DNA of 45,749 nucleotides from an uncultured Prevotella sp. (GTDB lineage Bacteria; Bacteroidota; Bacteroidia; Bacteroidales; Bacteroidaceae). The DNA lies in the NCBI GenBank assembly GCA_944320195.1, contig CALUGP010000020.1, forward strand, positions 1 to 45,749, read 5' to 3'. Position 1 is the first letter of the stretch. The number at the start of each line of letters is the position of its first letter. A program made the position numbers and the translations under genes. The notes below the pieces were generated by a model. That model was not told the DNA's origin, searched no databases, and saw nothing but the letters and a program-made list of their open reading frames with translations. Shown piece by piece: positions 17,097 to 25,218 of the stretch.

Positions 17097-20000
17097 ATGA
17101 AAACTTCAAGACTTTACAACATATTAATGCTGCTTTGCCTTGCGCTGGTGCCCTGTGCGGCTGATGCGCAAGAGCAAGAGGTGATAAGGCAGGAGCAGCT
17201 CGGCGGCCGTAAGGCGTTGGTGGGCAAGGGTTGCGTAGTCAACCAGTTTGCCACTAACGTGCAGCTGCTCAGCGGCATATCGGGACTGGAAAACCTCGTA
17301 GACGAAGACCTCGACAACTTCGCCACGTTCACCACGGGCGTTGCCGTAGGCGTTACGGAGCAGCCGCTCTTCAGCGTCAAGGACATCAACAACACTTACG
17401 CCGCAGGCACCGAGGCCGGCATCTGCATGGTGTCGAGCCAGAGCGGAGGCCTGCTCTCGCTCAGCGTGATATCGCTGTTCTCGATTCTCGTTTACAACGA
17501 CGGCGAGCTGGTTGAGACCATCTCCGACTTGGAGAGCGGACAGGCCGGCAGCGGCGTCGGGCTCGACCTTATCAAGATACCCGGCTCTGACAACATGGCC
17601 GTCAACCTTACGTGTACTCCCCAGCATGACTTCGACGAGCTTTACGTAGTGCAGAGCGGCGGACTCGATGTAAGCGTAATCAAGGAGCTTAAGTTTAAGT
17701 ACGCCTTCGTGGGCGCGCCCCGCCAGTGCGTGATGGTGAATCAGTCAGACAAGGTGGTCAACGACATTGCCGACTACGCCGAGGAAAGCGGCCGCGGAGT
17801 GGCGGGCAAAACCCCTGTGGTAAGCGGCAACTCGTCGTGCACCACGGTGCTGATACCTACGCCGACGGTAGACTCCGGCAACCTCGTAGACGACGACCTG
17901 ACCAACTCAACGAGCATCGTAAGCGTGCTCTCCATCGGATATAAGGGTGCGGCAAAGGTGTCTACCGACCCCGACGAACCAAATTGCGGCATAAAGAACA
18001 GCAGCCCCGAGCCTACCGTTACCTTCCCGGCAGGCAGCGAGCTTGGCTTCGTCTACACCAACGGCTCGGCCCTCGATCTCGGCCTTGGCAACTACGTCGA
18101 GATAAAGGTCTACAACACCGACGGCACCACCCAGACCGAGCGCATCGAGGCCGGCGTGCTTGCGCTCGGCGTGGGCGAGGGCGGCAGGATGACCTCGTCG
18201 GTAGTGGCCGACAAGGAGTTTTACGCCTTCGAGATAGGCTTCTATGCCGCCGTGAACGTAAACCTCGGAACCATCAACGTGCATTACGGCTTCGTAAACG
18301 AGCCGGCCATCGTAGAGCACAGTTGTCCGATAAACCCGTCGGTAGACAGCGAAATATGCGATGTGCAGAGCACTTACCAGCTTCTATCGAACCCGGCATT
18401 ATCTGTTCAATGGAGGTTGGAAAGCGCTTTAGACGAAAATTATAACCCTTATAAGAATCCAGGAGAGGCAGTAACCGTGACACCGAGTGGCAATGTCACA
18501 TTCCACGATATCATACCGTCAGAGGGAGAAACAGGCGAGGAAATCATCTATAACGGAGAATTTACTTTCATAGCTACGGCCGTCAGCTGTCCTCATCAGC
18601 CTCAGTGTACGGACACCGTAGTAATACGCCGCGGTATTGTTTCATACGATAATGGATGTGCAGAACCTATTTATAATGAAGAAGGACAAAGTAAATACAT
18701 GCTTTCAGACAAACCACACGATACAAGCGGAGCACTGATCTCTATAAGCGACATAGACAATTATGAATATATTCTTGATGACGATTTTACCAATTACGCT
18801 GAATATACAGGTGGTCTGTCCATAGCCAGCAACATACATGTAATCGCCGTAAAAACATCCGATAAAAGCAATTTTACAATAAGCGCTGAGTCTGATGGTA
18901 AAAAAGTAGCTAAAAGAATCGGTTTCGTTGTGGAAAGCAAATCAACATTCCTCAACGCGGACGTGTTGCAATTCTTCCAAATTCGATGCTACAAAAATGG
19001 AGAAGAAGTTTACCGGCAGCTTGTAGACGAAAGCAACGCCATAGGTGTAGGTTTAATCGAAAGTGACCAATCACAGAAAGTACGCTTCAGCATAGAAGTG
19101 CCGGCAGATAAAGAGTTTGACGAGTTCTCCCTTTGGACTGCCGGCGTGTTAAAGCTTGACATTTCCACGCTCAGAATATATTATCCGTTCATCGAGGACA
19201 ATTCATTAGATTGCGGAGACCCACTTAAATGCGCCGAGGCAATAACGGCAGGCAATGGTGCCACGGCATATCCCGACATGAAGTTCCAAACGGCATCTAT
19301 TGCCGGAGTCGTGCAAAATTTGGGCAATCTCATAGACAACGACCCAGACTCTTACTTCCTTTATCAAAACACGGTGCAGGCCGGTTCGGGAATGGTTGTG
19401 ACCGTCAAACTGGGCAAAACGCTCGACTACCGACACCAGTTCGGCATCATCATGGACAACGAGACGTTCCTTGCCAGCGTAGGCCTTGGCACATGGATGA
19501 CCGTTGAGACATATTACAACGGCCAACCCACGGGCGACAAGTTCGACAACTGGGGCGTGCTCGGCCTCGACCTCATAGGCTACGGCGACAAGAATTATCT
19601 TGTGAACCAGCCCACGCGCAACTTCGACGAGGTGCGCATAACGTTCGCCGGCATAGCCAACGTGCTCAACAGTTACAAGCTGTACGGCCTGTTCATACGT
19701 GGCGACAAGAACCTTAATGGCATAGCCGACTGTATGGATCCCGACCAAAATTGTGCTGAAGACTTGGGCCTAAGCGCAAGCAAAGTTTGTGTTTATGAGG
19801 ACATGATACTCGAAGGCCAAGTGCAAGGGGCCAATGCTAATTATAAGATTATAGTAAAAGCGCCGGATCAGATGGTGGAGAAAACCGACGAATCAGGCAA
19901 TGTGACTTTGGTCCCATTTGAAAGCGAACCTACAACAGTCGGCTCAAGTCAATTTAAAATAAGTATTCCGACTACAAAAGCCGGAACCGGCCTTAACATC

Positions 20001-22166
20001 ATGGTGTATGAAGCAATAGAAAACGGTAAGGCAGAAAACGGCGAAACGTTATATAAAGAAGGCCGCTACCTCGACGGACTAACGTACACCGTACACCCGA
20101 CGCGCGCAGAGTGGCGCAAGACTCCTATCAGCACCGACTGGAACGAGCCTAACAACTGGGACGGCAACGTGAACCCGTATTGCTGCACCGACGTGGTGAT
20201 ACCCGACGGGGCAGAACGTTACCCCGTACTGCCTACACTCGAGCCAACCGAGGACGGCACGGAGATAGACCCTGCCACCTATTGCTGCAACGGAATATAC
20301 TTCAAGGCCTCGCCCGACGGCGACGCTGACAACCCGGCACAGGTGGTGAACGTGCCCGAACTGGCTTACGCCAAGGCGTGGGTCGACGTAAGGATGATGC
20401 CCAACCGCTACTACATGTTCTCGGCTCCGCTGAAGAACACGCACACGGGCGACCTCTTCGTGCCGGCGGAAATGAACGGACAGCAGACGGGAATGGAGTT
20501 TACCGACCTCGACGAGAGCAACACGGTGCAAAACCGCTTCAATCCGCGCATATTCCAGCGGATGTACAAAAAGACTCCGCGCGTGCGCCTGCTCGACAAG
20601 TTGTATTATAACAATACCACCGAGATGCGCAAAGACGATTACAGCAACGCGAAGCTTGAGGAGACAACCGAGGGCTTCATCGCCGACTGGTCGAAGCCGT
20701 TCAACCTCTTGGCGCAGACATATACCAACAACGAAGGCTTCACCGTGTGGATAGACAACGGCGACCTGCCTGCCGACAGTGCAGTGGTAATGCGCCTGCC
20801 TAAGCAGCATTTGTCTTATAATTATTACACGCCCGACGGCGTGATGCTGCCCGAACACGAAGAAGAGAATTCCAATGCAGTAGATAATGACGACCCACAT
20901 AACTACGACGAATATACTGACGCTGCGACAAGCCTTAAGCGCACTGACAATGTGAGGTTCATATATGAGAAGTATGAAAATGACAATTATGACAATCTGG
21001 CTTTTGCCGAACCTGAAAAGGCCAAAGCTTCAACGTATGTGAATAATGGGTATGAGGAGGCTTACGCCAACAGGATATCCGCGAAGTATCAGGCAAAAAA
21101 GCCTGAGAATCCGTTTGTTGATAATGAAGCAACTGTTAGCGTAGAAGCCACAACAAATGATAACTCGAATAAGTTTGTAGTTGGCAACATGTTCATGTCT
21201 GACATAGACATAAAGACATTCTTAAGTTTGAACACAAACGTAAGAAGTCTTTACCGATACAATGGAAACAATTACGACAGTTATACATTAAACGGTAACG
21301 AATTGATTGTAAGCTCAGGCGAAGCATTAAGCACTGCAAAAACTGAGGACGAAGGAAACAATACAGAACCAGAAACAAGGAAAGAGCGTAAGAAAGTCAT
21401 CCACCCACTGGAGTCGTTCTTCATAAGCACTCAAGAAAGTAATAAAAATGCCCGGATAGTATTCACCCGCGACATGATGCTTAACACGGTTGCCGACGAG
21501 ACCGCGGCGACACGCTCTGCCGGATACGGCCTGCCGATGATGCGCGTCATGGCCGAGGCCGGCGGACTGAGGAGCGGCATGGTGTTGGCCGACTCTACGG
21601 CAAGGGTGAACGTGGAGACGATGCTCGACGGCGAGGTGAAGCCTACTGTGGCAGTGTTCGCGGCCGTTGACGGCAAGGCGCACGACATAGTGAGCACCCG
21701 TGCGGCCGAGATTCCGCTGGGCATTGTCATGGCCAAGGCCGACACGCTGACGCTGAGCTTCAGGGGCGAAGGCGACTGGGACATGGACGACTGGGAATTG
21801 ACCGACCAGGCCGACGGCTCCACATACAGCCTTGACGAGGATGTCGTAATAACCAACGCGGCGAGCAGCGTGGGCCGCTTCGTGCTGAGGTCGCGCTCGC
21901 GCATGGCCGAAGAGATGGCCGAGGGCGGACGCAGCGTGTACATAACATGCCGCGGCGACGAGGCTACGGCCACGGCGGCGGCAGGCTTCCGCATCGAGAG
22001 GATGGACGTTTACACGGTTGACGGCGTGCTGTATGGAAGTGCGACGGCCGGCGCCGACGGCACAAGCTGCACGGCGAAGGTGCCGCAGGGCACGGTGGTT
22101 GTCGTCCGCGTGACCTCTACCGACGGTGAAACAGAGACGTTCAAGACGCTTACATCAAGACGTTGA
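17097..22166 (+). CDS. Large modular surface protein (1689 aa), paralogue of 9219-14030
   Basis: Signal peptide ending ADAQ (about residue 25). Four discoidin-like units can be recognised by NLVDEDLDNFATF (about 63), NLVDDDLTNSTS (about 262), YILDDDFTNYAEYTGG (about 560) and NLIDNDPDSYFLY (about 742). Each contains a hydrophobic strand followed by YNDGE/YKNGEEVY. An Ig-like segment lies at about 415-515. NLNGIADCMDPDQNC (about 875) replaces the calcium motif of the paralogue. W..PNNWDGNVNP...VVIPDG (about 1015-1040), RYYMFSAPL and a sorting-domain-like C-terminus follow in the same order as in the 1603-aa protein. AT-rich blocks at about 18380-19200 and 20820-21450 alternate with GC-rich sequence. 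It is followed by a 33-bp repeat and a strong terminator, so it closes the cluster. The T9SS route and adhesive role are inferences. Confidence 0.78.
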   Translation: MKTSRLYNILMLLCLALVPCAADAQEQEVIRQEQLGGRKALVGKGCVVNQFATNVQLLSGISGLENLVDEDLDNFATFTTGVAVGVTEQPLFSVKDINNTYAAGTEAGICMVSSQSGGLLSLSVISLFSILVYNDGELVETISDLESGQAGSGVGLDLIKIPGSDNMAVNLTCTPQHDFDELYVVQSGGLDVSVIKELKFKYAFVGAPRQCVMVNQSDKVVNDIADYAEESGRGVAGKTPVVSGNSSCTTVLIPTPTVDSGNLVDDDLTNSTSIVSVLSIGYKGAAKVSTDPDEPNCGIKNSSPEPTVTFPAGSELGFVYTNGSALDLGLGNYVEIKVYNTDGTTQTERIEAGVLALGVGEGGRMTSSVVADKEFYAFEIGFYAAVNVNLGTINVHYGFVNEPAIVEHSCPINPSVDSEICDVQSTYQLLSNPALSVQWRLESALDENYNPYKNPGEAVTVTPSGNVTFHDIIPSEGETGEEIIYNGEFTFIATAVSCPHQPQCTDTVVIRRGIVSYDNGCAEPIYNEEGQSKYMLSDKPHDTSGALISISDIDNYEYILDDDFTNYAEYTGGLSIASNIHVIAVKTSDKSNFTISAESDGKKVAKRIGFVVESKSTFLNADVLQFFQIRCYKNGEEVYRQLVDESNAIGVGLIESDQSQKVRFSIEVPADKEFDEFSLWTAGVLKLDISTLRIYYPFIEDNSLDCGDPLKCAEAITAGNGATAYPDMKFQTASIAGVVQNLGNLIDNDPDSYFLYQNTVQAGSGMVVTVKLGKTLDYRHQFGIIMDNETFLASVGLGTWMTVETYYNGQPTGDKFDNWGVLGLDLIGYGDKNYLVNQPTRNFDEVRITFAGIANVLNSYKLYGLFIRGDKNLNGIADCMDPDQNCAEDLGLSASKVCVYEDMILEGQVQGANANYKIIVKAPDQMVEKTDESGNVTLVPFESEPTTVGSSQFKISIPTTKAGTGLNIMVYEAIENGKAENGETLYKEGRYLDGLTYTVHPTRAEWRKTPISTDWNEPNNWDGNVNPYCCTDVVIPDGAERYPVLPTLEPTEDGTEIDPATYCCNGIYFKASPDGDADNPAQVVNVPELAYAKAWVDVRMMPNRYYMFSAPLKNTHTGDLFVPAEMNGQQTGMEFTDLDESNTVQNRFNPRIFQRMYKKTPRVRLLDKLYYNNTTEMRKDDYSNAKLEETTEGFIADWSKPFNLLAQTYTNNEGFTVWIDNGDLPADSAVVMRLPKQHLSYNYYTPDGVMLPEHEEENSNAVDNDDPHNYDEYTDAATSLKRTDNVRFIYEKYENDNYDNLAFAEPEKAKASTYVNNGYEEAYANRISAKYQAKKPENPFVDNEATVSVEATTNDNSNKFVVGNMFMSDIDIKTFLSLNTNVRSLYRYNGNNYDSYTLNGNELIVSSGEALSTAKTEDEGNNTEPETRKERKKVIHPLESFFISTQESNKNARIVFTRDMMLNTVADETAATRSAGYGLPMMRVMAEAGGLRSGMVLADSTARVNVETMLDGEVKPTVAVFAAVDGKAHDIVSTRAAEIPLGIVMAKADTLTLSFRGEGDWDMDDWELTDQADGSTYSLDEDVVITNAASSVGRFVLRSRSRMAEEMAEGGRSVYITCRGDEATATAAAGFRIERMDVYTVDGVLYGSATAGADGTSCTAKVPQGTVVVVRVTSTDGETETFKTLTSRR

Positions 22167-22233
22167 AACATGCGTTAATCACAAAACAACAGTTGTTGAA
22201 ACATACGTTAATCGCAGAACAACAGTTGTTGAA
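22162..22233 (+). repeat. 33-bp tandem repeat starting at the stop codon
   Basis: Units begin at 22162 and 22195 (GTTGAAACATRCGTTAATC core, then RCARAACAACAGTT), with a partial third at 22228 (GTTGAAAA). The TGA stop of the 1689-aa gene (22164-22166) is the start of unit 1. The repeat runs directly into the terminator stem. Confidence 0.85.
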
Positions 22234-22274
22234 AACCGGGAAATGGCCGAGACAGTAGCCGTTTCCCGGTTTTC
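22231..22274 (+). terminator. Rho-independent-type terminator after the surface-protein cluster
   Basis: GAAAACCGGGAAA (22231-22243) pairs perfectly with TTTCCCGGTTTTC (22262-22274), with an inner GGC/GCC pairing in the loop. The T-rich bases lie within the 3' arm and just after it (GTTTCT). It is placed 65 bp after the stop of the 1689-aa gene. Confidence 0.75.
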
Positions 22275-22397
22275 GTTTCTCTGCCACATGCTTCCGTCCG
22301 GATGTTTCTGGATACCGCGTCAAGCGCGGTATGACATATGCGAGAACCTCGATTAAGACAGGGTGTCACCATGCTGCAATCCAGGCGGTCGGTAGCC

Positions 22398-22489
22398 GTC
22401 ATTCCGCAGAAATGCGGAATCCAGTGTGTGCATCCTGTTTCATTTCGAGGCTTCCTGTTCCCTGGATACCGCGTCAAGCGCGGTATGAC
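22398..22489. repeat. Inverted palindrome pair, 38-nt spacer
   Basis: GTCAT-type palindrome 22398-22424 (arms ATTCCGCA/TGCGGAAT) and TGGAT-type palindrome 22463-22489 (arms ATACCGCG/CGCGGTAT). The spacer TGTGTGCATCC...TTTCATTTCG recurs at 24731-24767 between another such pair. Confidence 0.85.
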
Positions 22490-22552
22490 ATATGCGAGAA
22501 CCTCGATTAAGACAGGGTGCCCACCCTACTGCAATCCAGGCAGTCAGTAGTC

Positions 22553-22636
22553 GTCATTCCGCAGAAATGCGGAATCCAGTCAAAGACATCCTACCCTACG
22601 GATGTTCCCTGGATACCGCGTCAAGCGCGGTATGAC
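22553..22636. repeat. 84-bp composite hairpin element, copy 1
   Basis: 27-bp palindrome (22553-22579), 30-nt spacer, 27-bp palindrome in the opposite orientation (22610-22636). The spacer carries its own hairpin (CATCC...GGATG). The outer ends GTCAT and ATGAC are also complementary, so the whole unit could fold as a three-hairpin cloverleaf. Confidence 0.9.
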
Positions 22637-22754
22637 ATATGCGAGAACCTCGATTAAGACAGGGTGTCACCATGCTGCAATCCAGGCGGTCGGTAGCCGG
22701 CATTACGCACCATGCCGCGGTGTCACCCTACTGCAATCCAGGCTGTCGGTAGTC

Positions 22755-22838
22755 GTCATTCCGCAGAAATGCGGAATCCAGTCGAAGACATCCTACCCTA
22801 CGGATGTTCCCTGGATACCGCGTCAAGCGCCGTATGAC
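22755..22838. repeat. 84-bp composite hairpin element, copy 2
   Basis: Same 27+30+27 architecture (22755-22781, 22812-22838). The second palindrome has one broken stem pair (CGCCGTAT instead of CGCGGTAT). It is the last element before the GIY-YIG gene. Confidence 0.9.
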
Positions 22839-22937
22839 AACTATCGACCGCCTGGCCTGCGTCATGGTGTGTCGCGTGTATGACGGGTCTCGTTCATGAC
22901 GATGCGCATTAATTGTTTTATAAAAGCAAGAGAAAGC

Positions 22938-22968
22938 TTGCTCGTGAAACAAAATATCCGTAATTTTG
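22938..22968 (+). promoter_or_regulatory. Promoter of the GIY-YIG gene
   Basis: TTG (22938-22940), a 20-nt spacer and TAATTTTG (22961-22968) match the Bacteroidetes -33/-7 promoter closely. The predicted start near 22975 leaves a leader of about 15 nt before ATG 22989, which supports that start over the longer open frame from 22896. Confidence 0.7.
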
Positions 22969-22988
22969 CGAAAACAAAAGCCAAAGCC

Positions 22989-23339
22989 ATGAAAAATTAC
23001 AGAGGTTTCGTTTACATAATGGCAAGTAAACGAAACGGTACATTATACATTGGCGTGACCAATGATCTTGCCCGTCGCGTAGCCGAGCACAAGGCGGGCG
23101 TAAATCGTGGATTTACCAGTCGTTACGGCGTGAAAACCCTTGTTTATTATGAATGTTTTGCGGCTTTCGGACATGCCGTCGCCCGTGAGAAGCAACTGAA
23201 AGAATGGAATAGGGCATGGAAAATATCTCTCATCGAGGACATGAATCCATCATGGCATGACCTTGCCGCAGATATTGGTGTTACAGAGGAAATGGTAAAT
23301 CTTATACGGATTAAATATGACATTATGACACAGTGCTAA
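22989..23339 (+). CDS. Small GIY-YIG nuclease family protein
   Basis: 116 aa, single-domain. The catalytic signature is complete: Val8-Tyr9-Ile10 (the GIY position), Tyr20-Ile21-Gly22, Arg29/Arg30 and His34 in ARRVAEHK, and Glu67 in AREKQLKEW, followed by ISLIEDMNPSWHDL as in the short UPF0213/YhbQ-like branch. GIY-YIG enzymes cut DNA with a single metal ion; the natural job of this short branch is not established. Start 22989 is chosen because the promoter lies at 22938-22968 and the conserved domain starts at once. It has its own promoter and stands alone between two 84-bp composite hairpin elements (ending at 22838 and beginning at 23460), with hairpin repeats on both sides for over 600 bp. 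A link to those repeats is a hypothesis. Confidence 0.9.
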   Translation: MKNYRGFVYIMASKRNGTLYIGVTNDLARRVAEHKAGVNRGFTSRYGVKTLVYYECFAAFGHAVAREKQLKEWNRAWKISLIEDMNPSWHDLAADIGVTEEMVNLIRIKYDIMTQC

Positions 23340-23459
23340 CATGTTTTCGGCTTGACAACACACAATGTTATAATTGCTTATGCGTGGCTGTAGTCCGGTC
23401 GGTGGCATTACGCACCGTGCCACGTGATCATCCTGCTGTAATCCAGGCAGTCGGTAGCC

Positions 23460-23543
23460 GTCATGCCGCAGAAATGCGGCATCCAGTCAAAGACATCCTA
23501 CCCTGCGGATGTTCCCTGGATACCGCGTCAAGCGCGGTATGAC
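23460..23543. repeat. 84-bp composite hairpin element, copy 3
   Basis: 27+30+27 architecture (23460-23486, 23517-23543). The first palindrome has arms ATGCCGCA/TGCGGCAT, with a G-C pair where copies 1 and 2 have T-A. It is the first element after the GIY-YIG gene. Confidence 0.9.
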
Positions 23544-23606
23544 ATATGCGAGAGCCTCGATTAAGACAAGGTGCCCACCCTACTGCAATCCAGGCAGTCA
23601 GTAGTC

Positions 23607-23720
23607 GTCATTGCCTTAACGGCGACTTGCAGTTCCGCAGAAATGCGGAATCCAGTCGAAAAGACAAAGGCGGCTTACCCTTATGGCGGCTTTCTGGATT
23701 CCGCTTTTCAGCGGAATGAC
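23607..23720. repeat. Long palindrome (49 bp), 38-nt spacer and 27-bp palindrome
   Basis: 23607-23655 is the long form: GTCAT, then a 22-nt insert beginning TGCCTTAACGGCGACTTGCAG, then the rest of the palindrome. A 38-nt spacer (TCGAAAAGACAAAGGCGGC...GGCTTT) and a reverse palindrome at 23694-23720 follow. The same arrangement, with the long form on the other side, occurs at 36632-36745. Confidence 0.9.
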
Positions 23721-24490
23721 GACTTGACACCGAGAGGCAGAGAAGCCAAAAAGCAAGAATGTCTTTTGTAAGGAAAGACAAATCCTTATGCCGGCCTCAC
23801 GTTCTTGCAAACATCCTGCTATAATCCTGGCTGTCAGTAACCGTCATTCCGCACCACGCCACGTGCCCACACTACTGCAATCCAGGTTGTCGGTAGCCAT
23901 CATTCCGCACCACGCCACGTGCTCATCCTACTGCAATCCAGGCAGTCGCAAGTCGTCATTCCGCAGAAATGCGGAATCCAGTCAAAGACATCCTACCCTG
24001 CGGATGTTCCCTGGATACCGCGTCAAGCGCGGTATGACGACTTGACACTGAGAGGCGGAGAAACAAAAAGGCAAGAATGTCTTTTGTAAGGAAAGACAAA
24101 TCCTTATGCCGGACTCACGTTCCTGCATACATCCTGCTATAATCCAGGCTGTCAGTAACCGTCATTCCGCACCACGCCACGTGCCCACACTACTGCAATC
24201 CAGGTTGTCGGTAGCCATCATTCCGCACCACGCCACGTGCTCATCCTACTGCAATCCAGGCAGTCGCAAGTCGTCATTCCGCAGAAATGCGGAATCCAGT
24301 CAAAGACATCCTACCCTGCGGATGTTCCCTGGATACCGCGTCAAGCGCGGTATGACGACTTGACACTGAGAGGCGGAGAAACAAAAAGGCAAGAATGTCT
24401 TTTGTAAGGAAAGACAAATCCTTATGCCTGCCTCACGTTCTTGCAAACATCCTGCTGTAATCCAGGCTGTCAGTAACCGTCATTCCGAAC
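23721..24490. repeat. 318-bp tandem duplication with partial third copy
   Basis: Units begin (GACTTGACAC) at 23721, 24039 and 24357, exactly 318 bp apart, and the third fades out near 24490. Each full unit carries a GAATGTCTTTTGTAAGG stretch, linkers and one 84-bp composite (23955-24038 and 24273-24356). Because 318 is divisible by three, it creates two near-identical spurious 85-codon ORFs. Confidence 0.93.
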
Positions 24491-24702
24491 CATGCCACAT
24501 ACTCATCCTGCTGCAATCCAGGCAGTCGGTGGTCGTCATTCCGCACCGTGCCGCGTTCTCATCCTACTGCAATCCAGGCGGTCGGTAGTCGTCATGCCGC
24601 ACCACGCCACGTACTCATCCTGCTGCAATCCAGGCAGTCGGTAGCCGTCATTACGCACCATGCCGCGGTGTCATCCTACTGCAATCCAGGCGGTCGGTAG
24701 TC

Positions 24703-24795
24703 GTCATGCCGCACTTGATGCGGCATCCAGTGTGTGCATCCGATTTCATTTCGCGGCATCCTTTTTCTGGATACCGCGTCAAGGCGCGGTATGAC
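24703..24795. repeat. Inverted palindrome pair, 37-nt spacer
   Basis: 24703-24730 (arms ATGCCGCA/TGCGGCAT, loop CTTGA) and 24768-24795 (arms ATACCGCG/CGCGGTAT, loop TCAAGG). The spacer resembles that of the pair at 22398-22489. Confidence 0.85.
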
Positions 24796-24830
24796 ATATG
24801 CAAGAGCCTCGATTAAGGAAGGGGTTTGCC

Positions 24831-24910
24831 AAAGGCCGTCTTTTAGCCTTCAAAAGACGGCCTTTTAGCATGCGATTGACGGCCTTTTACAAACCGAAAG
24901 ACGGCCTTTG
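24831..24910. terminator. Cluster of GACGGCC hairpin arms
   Basis: AAAGGCCGTCTTTT (24831-24844) pairs with AAAAGACGGCCTTT (24852-24865) around a 7-nt loop, and two further half copies (GACGGCCTTTT near 24878 and AAAGACGGCCTTT near 24897) follow. The AT tracts in both arms would allow termination in either direction. It separates the repeat island from the promoter of the AlkZ-related gene. Confidence 0.55.
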
Positions 24911-24968
24911 AGAACAGCCCAGTTCAAGCGTATCAATGAACAAAGGACTATTAAATGTCATTAAAAAC

Positions 24969-24999
24969 TTGGCAAGGCGGAATATTATCACTAACTTTG
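24969..24999 (+). promoter_or_regulatory. Candidate promoter of the AlkZ-related gene
   Basis: TTG (24969-24971), a 20-nt spacer and TAACTTTG (24992-24999) match the -33/-7 pattern. The leader would be about 210 nt and would include the palindrome at 25059-25084. Confidence 0.6.
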
Positions 25000-25058
25000 T
25001 TGCACGCGCACTTCTGAGAAGCATTAAGGAGTCACATTGCATGCCTCGGTGTCTCTTC

Positions 25059-25084
25059 CGGATACCGCTTTTCAGCGGTATGAC
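25059..25084. repeat. Palindrome with mixed stem, in the presumed 5' leader
   Basis: Arms ATACCGCT (25062-25069) and AGCGGTAT (25074-25081), loop TTTC, flanks GG and GAC. It combines the A-T pair of one subtype with the T-A eighth pair of another, so both variable stem positions are still paired. Confidence 0.9.
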
Positions 25085-25218
25085 GACTTGAACCGAGAGG
25101 CGGAAAAGCAAAAAAAGAAAAGATTGCCTTTTGACAGGCGAGACTATTACTTACACCGAACCGACGCATCGACAAATGAAACCATGCCCGTATCCAGAAG
25201 GGCTTGAGACAGGCGATT

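Larger units (their letters stand above)
22290..25130. repeat. Repeat island III
   Basis: 2.8 kb with one real gene (GIY-YIG, 22989-23339). It contains 18 copies of the palindrome family: 22309, 22398, 22463, 22553, 22610, 22755, 22812, 23460, 23517, 23607 (long form), 23694, 23955, 24012, 24273, 24330, 24703, 24768 and 25059. Orientation GTCAT...ATCCAG alternates with TGGAT...ATGAC. Linkers of the type CTACTGCAATCCAGGCAGTC and half-palindromes (GTCATTCCGCACC) fill the rest. Bases 24911-25218 hold a promoter and one palindrome but no additional gene. Short ORFs here are repeat translations. Confidence 0.85.

Noticed and set aside
23788-24363. Two nearly identical 85-codon ORFs
   Set aside because: They are the two copies of the 318-bp tandem duplication read in one frame; no ribosome-binding site, and the content is repeat translation.
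22290-25130. REP-associated tyrosine transposase (RAYT) or insertion sequence in island III
   Set aside because: No ORF shows HUH-type or DDE transposase features; the only real gene is the GIY-YIG nuclease.
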